From Strobilurus pachycystidiatus (lineage: Eukaryota > Basidiomycota > Agaricomycetes > Agaricales > Physalacriaceae), in the NCBI GenBank assembly GCA_019915135.1, contig JAHLMK010000015.1, positions 186,001 through 250,000 of the forward strand: 64,000 nt of DNA, given 5' to 3'. Position numbers and translations under genes: made by a program. The notes under the pieces were generated by a model, which was not told the DNA's origin, did not search any database, and saw only the letters and a list, made by a program, of their open reading frames with translations. Shown here one piece after another: positions 57,001 to 64,000 of the stretch. Positions within the stretch are counted from its first letter, which is position 1; every line of letters begins with the position of its first letter.

Positions 57001-60000
57001 CTGCCTCTTCCTCACGCGACCCCATCCACACCCACCCCCGTCGAGTGCACCCTCCCACCTTCCACATGTTGTTCAGCAAGCTGCTCATCCCAAAGCATGA
57101 CCTGATGCTCCCATCGTTCAATTCTGCATCCCGCGCCGTCTCGTAGCCAATGCAAGGTTCGTCATTCGGGTGCGCTATTGGGTGCGGGTGTTCATGGGGG
57201 CACCCAGGCGAGTAGTACAGACCGTCGGAAGGAGAGGGTTCGAGCGGAGGAGAGAGATGGGGCGGAGTAGGAGCGGGAGAGGTCGAGAGGTGCGCCTTGT
57301 TCTTCTTGAAAAGCAACCTTTCGTCCACAGGTCGCTTTCGTTTCGGCGCCGAGCCGGAAGAGTCGACAGTACACATTTCCTTCGGGCGCTTGCGCTTCTT
57401 CAGAAGCGGAGGCGGTGTCAACGCCATGTCAATTTCCTTCTCCTTCCCTTTACCCTTGCCAGTCACCGTCGACCCCGCCCGCTCCCTACTATCCATCACG
57501 GCTAACAGCCGCTGCTTCTTCGCTTTCTTCGCCTCATCTTCCTCGCAATCCTCCGCGACCCTCTTTTTCTTCCTGGGTCTGGCCGGCCCCGCAGCCGATA
57601 TCCTCGATGGCCCAGCAACGGGCATGCCCTCATCGATGATGTAAGTTGGAAACATCGTTGTGGCGGAGGGCAGAATCGTCTTAGACGACGATGACTTTGT
57701 CCGGGGCATCGGAGCGATAGAACTGGAATTGTAAGCGTCGGCGAGCGATTCAGAGAACGAGGACGCCTTCGCCTGTGAAGACGACGACCGCGAAACCGTC
57801 GAGGGTGCTGTTTTCTGCAACATTCATGTATCAAATCATCGAATCATAGAGCATAATGAGCATACCTTGATGGTTCGCGCTGTAGTCACAGCTTCTTTGT
57901 CTGGCGATAAAGAGTTCGTTATCGCTGTTGCAAGAGAAGATTGCTTCTTGGCCGACGGTGTCCTTCGTATTCCCGTTCCCTGCGACGTCGCCATCCGAAT
58001 CAACGGGACCGCCGCCCTTCCCGCCGCCCTTTCCTCCTCCAATATCTTTGCTCCTCCCGGAAACTGGAAGTCATCGTGCTCGGCCCGCTGTGCTGCCGTA
58101 GGAGGGACAACCTCTACCCAGACGTCACGGAACGGCGGCAGAACCCTCTGTCTCCCAGGATGGGACGTCTTGGCATGGAGGACGGGGCCAGGCTTCGTGT
58201 TCACCTTGATCTTCGCCTCCACCTTACTCGATGATACGTGCATGAAGAGTCGAGCCAAGGGAACGTCATCTTCCGAGTCACTGGAAAGGACTTCCTTGCC
58301 CCCTTTTCCCAATTTCAGCCCCTTCAGCCCTTCCTTCCCCACCTCTTCAACCCGCCCCTCATCTTGTTCCTGCACTTCCATCTCCTTCACCCTCACCTGA
58401 GTTGTAGTCTGCCTCCCCCCCTCCTCGTCGTCGCTAGGCAAAGGCGTCAACGGCGAGCTGCGGCCCGTCTCCTGATTGTTCGCCGCCGAAAGGCGCCAGG
58501 GAGGTGGAATCAAGTCATCGACTGAGTCTAGTCTTTGGGCGGGTGGCCGGGGCGGGGTGAACAAGAGGGCCGCGGAATCGGGAAGTGGGAGTGGCGGTTG
58601 GGGTAAAGCGACTGGGTCGTCCGGTTTCAATGGTGTCAGCTGAGGTGAGGTGTCCAGTTGGGCCGAACCTCCCAGCGGAGGCGTGAACAGAGAATCCTCC
58701 CTGTTATCCACCGCCATATTCTCAAGCTCGTCGTCGTCATCATCGTCTTCACAGTCAGAGCTCTGTCAACGAAGAAGAAATCAGATCAATGACAGGTTCT
58801 AGTGCAAATCAAAACGAAAATAAAAGGTCCAACTTACCGCTTCTCCGTCAACATCGCTCGAAACGTCCAGGACCGTGACTCCGCCGACATCTTTCGTCGC
58901 CTGGACCAGCGCCGTGGAGTTTGGCGCGTCCTCTTCCTGTTTAGGCTTTTCCTTCAATCCCTTCTCGTCATCTTTCGCAGAGAAACGCTAGTAAAATGGT
59001 CAGATTGGCGAAAGATCCAGGAATGCAGGAGGCTCGCCGTATCTTCCCTTCTCTGCACCACTTCTTTCTCGCCCTTCTCCGGCGCGTACCCGACATCTTC
59101 ATCGTCGTCAATCCCCGTCAAATCCACTACCTCGATTGGTGGTGAGGCAGGTTTCAGTGCTAGACGACGACCTGTTCGGCTCTTTGGGCCAGGTCTCGGG
59201 CGAGTACTTGGTCCTGGAGTGGCTGAATGATGTAAATCATACGGTGCTGCTCTGGGGAGCGGCGCTCGACTTGTGCGTGGTGCAGTTGATGTTCTGCGAG
59301 GTGAATCCGCTGGTGGATGTTGACGAAGAGCTTTGGGTTCGGTCGGTGCTCGTTTTGGTTTCATCAATGATGAATGCGAGGGACCAGCTGATATTCCGCA
59401 AGGTGATTCCGCTCGAGGACGTTGACGATCAGCTTTGGGTTCAGTCGGTGCTCGTTTCGGTTTTGTCAATGATGAAGGTGAGGAATCAGTTGGTGTTCTG
59501 CGATGTGAATTCGCTCGCGGACGTTGACGATCAGCTTTGGGTTCAGTCGGTGCTTGTTTCGATTTCGTCAATGATGGAGGCGAGGGAGAAGTGTATGGTG
59601 GAGGAGGCTAAAAAGTTCATATGTATGAATGAAGGAATGAAGGAAAACGAGACAAGACAATCAAAGGAATGCGCAACGTACCTCATCATTCTTGAGATTA
59701 TCGGAGGTCTCTCTCCACCGCTTTTTCACCACTCTCTTCCTTTCCAGCAGCCCACTCTCCCCGTTCTCGGCAACCCTCGATATCTTGAGCCTCTCCTTCG
59801 TACCCGAGATGGACTCCCGTTTTCCCTCGCTATCCTTCGGGAGCGTATTCGACGTGATGGTGGAGGGAATTGCAGGGTAGGGATTTTGGGATGTAGAAGC
59901 CTTGGTCGGGGACGCTGGCCTGCCTCTGGGTCGACTGGAAGCTGGTCCTGGCCGCGGTCGCGATTTACTCGCAACAGCCGCTACTGCAGCTGGAGTCTTT

Positions 60001-60445
60001 GGACGGAAAGCCTCGGATGTCGGTAATCGTCTCGTGTCCTCGGGACTTGTAGGAGTGTGTGACTGCAGAGGCGTCTGTTTTGGACTTGATTCAGAAAATG
60101 TGATAGTCCGATGTGGTGGTGGCCGTCGGCCGTTCTATGAGAGCGAGTTTGTATTAGCACCCGAAGAAGGAGTTTGGACAGGAGGATGAACAGTAGGGTA
60201 ATCCCAGGTCCCAGGAAGCAAAGATCAAGGAACGAAGGCGAGAAACCGGCGCACCCCAAGTGGTATAAATTCTTGTTGCTGGATCTGCGCCGTCAGGCGC
60301 CCCTTGTGATTCTACGCGCGGTCAGAAATTGCAGATTTGTAGGCAGGTTGACGCACAATGGGGGCCGGTTGAGCAATTTTTAGTGTAGACTTTTCTCTTG
60401 CGCCTTCGGTTCCGTTGGTATTTGCGTTCTCCCGCTGCGAGTCAT
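54061..60445 (-). CDS. Giant CDCA7-like zf-4CXXC_R1 zinc-finger protein (9 exons)
   Basis: Exons 60445-60391, 60311-60247, 60134-59682, 59607-59059, 58987-58838, 58762-57866, 57814-56530, 56471-55703 and 55612-54061; about 1,924 codons, phases closing. The end of exon 4 may be 59062 instead. It starts MTRSGRTQIPTEPK; the second intron joins RIYTTWGAP to NGRRPPPHRTITF. Residues 192-1370 are mostly disordered, with many basic (KKRKRPK) and acidic runs. The zinc finger spans about 1377-1435: CHHCRRK, C1391, C1396, C1401xxC1404L, then CPACEGQCNCDKC. That spacing is the zf-4CXXC_R1 domain of CDCA7/ICF-type proteins. Family role: nuclear DNA/nucleosome binding, with animal members recruiting the remodeller HELLS. 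The function here is inferred. The 485-residue tail is acidic and Pro/Ser-rich. Exon 4 holds three 34-residue tandem repeats. Confidence 0.82.
59275..59580. repeat. Three tandem 102-bp coding repeats
   Basis: The motif tttgggttcagtcggtgct recurs at 59332, 59434 and 59536, exactly 102 bp apart, with similar flanks. Encoded on the minus strand as KxAPTEPKA-type units of 34 residues in exon 4 of the CDCA7-like gene. Confidence 0.85.
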
Positions 60446-62379
60446 GTAGTGTACCAGTCGCGTTGCTGTACGACATCCCCAAGCCTGGGATGTCGTCCTA
60501 AGCGCAGTATAAGCAATCCTCCAAGGCCGTAGGAGCCGGTAAGACGCACGTCAGGCATTTGTTACTGTACGCGCAATGCGAGTCTCAGCTGAAAAGACTA
60601 GCCACGGTTTTGTGTGTAAATGATTGCGTAGAGCAGCTGGTCGCCAGCGGCCTTTGGCGCGCGCGTCGATGAATGCTGGCGCACAGAGAGGCAGCGCGCG
60701 TCATGCGCCGTGTGCGTGGTCGTGGTCAGTAGCAAAGGTCCAACAGGCGGATCGCCGGGCAGACATGCCACATGGGTGAAAGAGCGGCTTTCTCACGCCC
60801 GGCGTTTTCTCCGAATGTAGCATGCCGCCGGGCGCCGGCGCATGATCTTGTCTTTGACCATCAGTGGCATCACTGTACGCGTTGGACTCGAAATACGCAT
60901 TGCAAAATCGAGAGGACCCCCCCCCAGCCTGTATCATTCTTCAACTGGCTTCTTTCCACGTGTCCGCACGACTTGCCAGCACCTCTCGCTTGCACCACTT
61001 TCCTCGTGCTCTCATAACCCGCCTAGTATCACCTCAACAAGAACACCTGCTCCGCTTATCCCCTCTCATGCTTCTCAACTGACCCCAAATCTGAGGATAC
61101 AGCTCCTTTTACGTTGCATCCTGCACAGTGTTATCAGGTGAGTCCAACCGATCTTCGATTACGCACTTTTTTGAACCGTAGAAGACAGCGGCCTTGAACC
61201 CGGGGAGTTCGGTTTGTGTTCTCGTCTCCACCTCAGGTCATGCAGGGTGAGCCATGTCTCACAGAGCGTAGGCATGGATCTGATATCATCTGAAAGAGAC
61301 CTGGTCCAACCGCGAATGCTATGTCTTGTCAGATACCGCGGGATATGCTTCAACCTACATCACAATGATTTTGAAACATTATGGGCATGTATAACCACAA
61401 CTTTGAGATGTGCACCGGCAGAACAAAAACGATTTGACAACGAGGTGACGACTTTCAGTCATAGATCAATTTTCGTCGCTGAGTACCTTTTAGATTGTTA
61501 TCGAGCCTGTATATACTTACTCAGTTGTCTTAACGTGCCGCTCGTCAGTGATTTACACCCGCATTCTAGTGACAAATGCCATCCCCAAACACGAGCCCCC
61601 TTTCTCAAATTTGCCAGTCATATCGATGTCACTCCATCCAGTCTTTGCCACCTATCATGCAGATGGTGCATTAAGGTCCATCCTTAATCTTTAGTCGAGT
61701 CTCAGCTTGCATTTCGGATCGGAAAACTCATGGTGTCGGGCGTCTGATCAGAACTTCTCGCTCTCTGCCGATAAATCCCCCTAAGTCAACGATCCAAATC
61801 GTACCCGTTGTTCTTCACGGACCTCCCGTTGACATCGTCAGCGCTCTTCTCCCAACCCTATCCGTCTTCAAAGGAACGTACATACGAAGAGGGCTCACCA
61901 GTGGAGATTCGAGAAATGGGTCGACCGTATTCAGAATGATGTGGTGTTCGCGGAAGTCGTCGATATAGGTCCGTATGTCAAGAGGTTGTCCGTGAAGCTG
62001 ACGCGCTGCGGGATGGTTCAGCCTGGCAGCCAGAGTCGAAGGATCACATACGCCGCATGTTATCCCGGATACGCGCATAGCCTGCCTGGCGTTCATTACT
62101 TTGCCTGCCAGTGCTCGTCTGGAGCCTCTAGATTTCCCACCATGCACTCATGGCTCATTCCACCCAACAACATATCCTCTAGATTGTTTCACAATCGGAA
62201 ACACGACGAGGATTCACTCTTTCCGATGAGTCCTTCCTTCTCACTGCTAGTGATATGGGGACCAATCATGAGAATGATAACCGGTGCCACATGCACTCCT
62301 CCTTTTGGACGCCTCGTTTCCCATGTCTGCTTTGGGACAATTGTGGCGACGCGTATCAAACGATCTGCGAAGGATATGT
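60446..62379. other. Intergenic, nothing firmly recognised
   Basis: 1.9 kb. It includes the promoter of the CDCA7-like gene, where the composition is GC-rich near 60640-60860. The 61780-62150 stretch has one open frame on each strand, but no motif or splice pattern persuaded me of a gene. Confidence 0.4.
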
Positions 62380-62386
62380 TATAAAA
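62380..62386 (+). promoter_or_regulatory. TATA box of the four-helix membrane protein gene
   Basis: tataaaa, 64-70 bp before the ATG at 62450. Confidence 0.5.
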
Positions 62387-62449
62387 CGCGTAAACTAGTG
62401 AGCCACAATTCTAGCGACGCCTCATATCCCGCATTCAACATCACACAAC

Positions 62450-63016
62450 ATGAGCACTAGCACTACCGAGAAGAGCTTTCAGACTGCATGTCACTGCGCA
62501 CTTCCACCCCCAGTCACGGCCCCTCCCGCCAGCGAGCCTTTCCACATCGATCTGAATGCAGGCTATGTCGTGCTATTCATGAATGTTGTTCTTGCTGGAA
62601 CAGCCGTCGCCACAGTATCTCTCACCTTCGGGCACCTCATCCTCAGCCGCATCCCGTCCATCCACGACAAGACATACGGTGCTTCCGCCACAGCCGGTGC
62701 AATTGGCGGAGCGATTGTGTCTGCCGCGCTCGTGTACCCCATCGTCGCGTTGCGTACGGGAGAGAAGTTTGCCGTCCATGGGACTGGGTGGGCCAAGTTT
62801 GTCACGACGATCTCGTCCATTGTCGCTGCCGAGGCGTTGAACGGGCTGAGTGGGGCCGGAATTTTGCGGGCTTCTGCTTTTGGTGTTCATGGGCACGTTA
62901 TGGGCGTTGGCTATGCAGCGGGGGCGGCAATTCTCGGTGGATTAGCCACCGTCCTAATCGTGGCCATGTTGCTGGTGGTGTTAAGATCGGTGCCAGCGAT
63001 CACCTCAACCAACTGA
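62450..63016 (+). CDS. Four-helix small membrane protein, intronless
   Basis: A single exon of 188 codons. A polar N-terminus with CHC is followed by four hydrophobic Gly/Ala-rich helices at about residues 37-65, 77-102, 108-137 and 143-172. Loops are short, with basic residues between helices 2 and 3. Small-residue packing (GxxxG-like AGAIGGAIVSAA, GAAILGGLA) suggests a helical bundle or oligomer. No family is recognised. The final 12 codons (from VLRSVPAITSTN) lie inside the tRNA-like direct repeat that starts at 62980. The native C-terminus has therefore probably been replaced by repeat sequence and the stop codon is repeat-derived. Confidence 0.7.
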   Translation: MSTSTTEKSFQTACHCALPPPVTAPPASEPFHIDLNAGYVVLFMNVVLAGTAVATVSLTFGHLILSRIPSIHDKTYGASATAGAIGGAIVSAALVYPIVALRTGEKFAVHGTGWAKFVTTISSIVAAEALNGLSGAGILRASAFGVHGHVMGVGYAAGAAILGGLATVLIVAMLLVVLRSVPAITSTN

Positions 63017-63093
63017 GCCAAAAGGCCACTATGATCAGGTCGACTGATCATACCGCTGGCGCTATATATACCTGCTGTTCCTGGACCATGACA
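62980..63093. repeat. 114-bp direct repeat, copy 1 (overlaps gene end)
   Basis: Identical to 63259-63372 by eye. Begins gttaagatcggtgccagcga. On the minus strand it holds the 5' half of a tRNA-like sequence (box A, tggctcagttgg), but the box B half is absent on this side. Confidence 0.85.
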
Positions 63094-63205
63094 ATACCTC
63101 CTCCTTAAGGTTCAGCGTCCCGATGAACAGAAGTATACATAGGCAGCCCCCAACTCCCGGGACGGTTCCATTGTCCCGGTTCCAGAGTTGTAAGCCAAGG
63201 GTTTA

Positions 63206-63306
63206 ATCCGCCCTTAGTGGGGATTGAACCGGTGACCCTCTTGGGACCTGATCATACTGTTAAGATCGGTGCCAGCGATCACCTCAACCAACTGAGCCAA
63301 AAGGCC
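63206..63306 (-). other. tRNA-like sequence (tRNA pseudogene or SINE head)
   Basis: Read on the minus strand: box A tggctcagttgg (63299-63288), then box B ggttcaatccc (63230-63220), as in Pol III internal promoters. The ends (ggccttt / aagggcg) can pair in part. The D arm lacks A21 and the D- and T-stems contain mismatches. No canonical anticodon loop with U33 is found. I therefore do not call it a functional tRNA. Confidence 0.4.
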
Positions 63307-63372
63307 ACTATGATCAGGTCGACTGATCATACCGCTGGCGCTATATATACCTGCTGTTCCTGGACCATGACA
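63259..63372. repeat. 114-bp direct repeat, copy 2
   Basis: Identical to 62980-63093, offset 279 bp. It overlaps the 5' half of the tRNA-like sequence. Confidence 0.85.
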
Positions 63373-63751
63373 GTTCGAGAGTCGTACTATCATTGACTAT
63401 GCTGAGATGATGGCCTTCCACTGATGTTCCAGTAGTGTCCGGGCACCAGGTTGAGGGTGGATTCATTCAAATTTGACTTGGCAATGACATAGTTTTTCTG
63501 ATTGTATGCTACGAGGGATGGCATCATGTCGGTCTCTTCACCCAGAGAGGTATGTTGCAGACCGTGGCCTTGAGACAGTGTGTCACATTTTATTGCTAGT
63601 TGTCGGAGGAGCATGCACTAAGCAAGCACTTGAGAATGGATCTCATTTGTTCTGTATGCAACTCGACTCTCATGAGCCTTGAGCCAGGTAAGGCGGGCGG
63701 ATCGCGCGTCAAAAGCCGCAGCCAAACAAACAAGACCGGCAAGTTTTGCCA
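63373..63751. other. Intergenic with one short minus-strand frame
   Basis: A 74-codon frame (63614-63390) has a fairly ordinary composition but no motif or neighbour to support it. Otherwise nothing is seen. Confidence 0.3.
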
Positions 63752-63919
63752 GTCGCTATAACGCCCTAGAAAAGTGAATAAGGTTTGGACAAAAGGGGAA
63801 TGAAAGGTCGGATGAGATTAGATTAGATATTGCTAGCATTGGTCATAGTAATTAGCATGTATAATCCGCCACAGTAATCAGCAATGTGAATGTGTTCGCT
63901 TTTCTGGGCGTTATAGCGA
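63752..63919. mobile_element. Small element with about 22-bp inverted ends
   Basis: gtcgctataacgccctagaaaag (63752-63774) is inverted at 63898-63919 (cttttctgggcgttatagcgag) with about two differences. The interior is AT-rich, with attagat repeats and no frame. The size is that of a small MITE. Confidence 0.55.
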
Positions 63920-64000
63920 GTGGGAAGGAGTCTGCCTCGAGCGTGGATATCAATATGCTAAGTATTACTTTAAAGTATGATGTGATCGAATGAGAAGCTG

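Noticed and set aside
59726..60259. Open minus-strand frames near the start of the CDCA7-like gene
   Set aside because: They are in other frames. The spliced frame NGRRPPPHRTITF... is longer, is free of stops and joins both neighbours in phase.
63206..63306. Functional tRNA gene
   Set aside because: Box A and box B are present, but the D-arm lacks A21, the D- and T-stems contain mismatches, and no normal anticodon loop can be drawn.
1..64000. CRISPR arrays, operons, bacterial-type ribosome binding sites
   Set aside because: The DNA is eukaryotic (introns throughout). No regularly spaced repeats other than the 102-bp coding repeat were seen.

Overview
The window is nuclear DNA from a filamentous basidiomycete, most likely a wood- or litter-decaying Agaricomycete. 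Nearly every gene is broken by introns of about 45-65 bp with GT-AG ends. There are three family 7 cellobiohydrolase genes, two of them with a C-terminal fungal cellulose-binding module (CBM1). The seven-helix DUF6533 and DUF6534 membrane families, a fungal BTB protein and a microsomal P450 are also typical of this group. Exon models were built by hand: splice sites were chosen so that reading phase closes and family motifs are continuous. Most main models close exactly to a multiple of three.

Layout: 549-2063 (-) secreted BNR-type protein; 2947-5076 (+) kinase-like protein; 5353-6127 (-) single-pass membrane protein; 7635-9898 (+) type II Golgi-type glycosyltransferase; 11458-13562 (-) cytochrome P450 and 14458-15901 (+) DUF6533 protein, divergently transcribed across an inverted-repeat element; 15960-18000 decayed or poorly resolved sequence; 18601-19575 (+) intronless kinase-like protein; 20468-21439 DNA transposon remnant with 9-bp target duplication; 21825-22600 (-) NmrA pseudogene; 23612-25220 (-) DUF6534 protein; 25778-34135 (-) SWR1-class chromatin remodeller, 18 exons; 34754-36514 (-) GH7-CBM1; 37984-39533 (-) PIG3-like quinone oxidoreductase; 41022-41660 (+) BTB protein; 42100-42414 (-) GH7 tail relic; 43546-45012 (+) GH7 without CBM; 45767-47499 (+) GH7-CBM1; 47500-52490 gene-poor, repeat-rich stretch; 52492-53467 (+) intact NmrA-type reductase; 54061-60445 (-) very large CDCA7-like zinc-finger protein; 62450-63016 (+) four-helix membrane protein whose last codons lie in a tRNA-like direct repeat.

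Functionally, the three GH7 enzymes form a cellulose-degradation locus created by duplication: copies 2 and 3 are tandem and share promoter sequence, and a relic tail marks a further copy. Two nuclear proteins (SWR1-type H2A.Z exchanger and CDCA7-like zinc finger) act on chromatin but are 20 kb apart and probably unrelated in regulation. The remaining genes (P450, NmrA, quinone oxidoreductase, membrane receptors-like proteins, secreted BNR protein) are typical accessory genes. Several small inverted-repeat elements sit in promoters. I found no complete transposase, rRNA, confident tRNA or CRISPR array.
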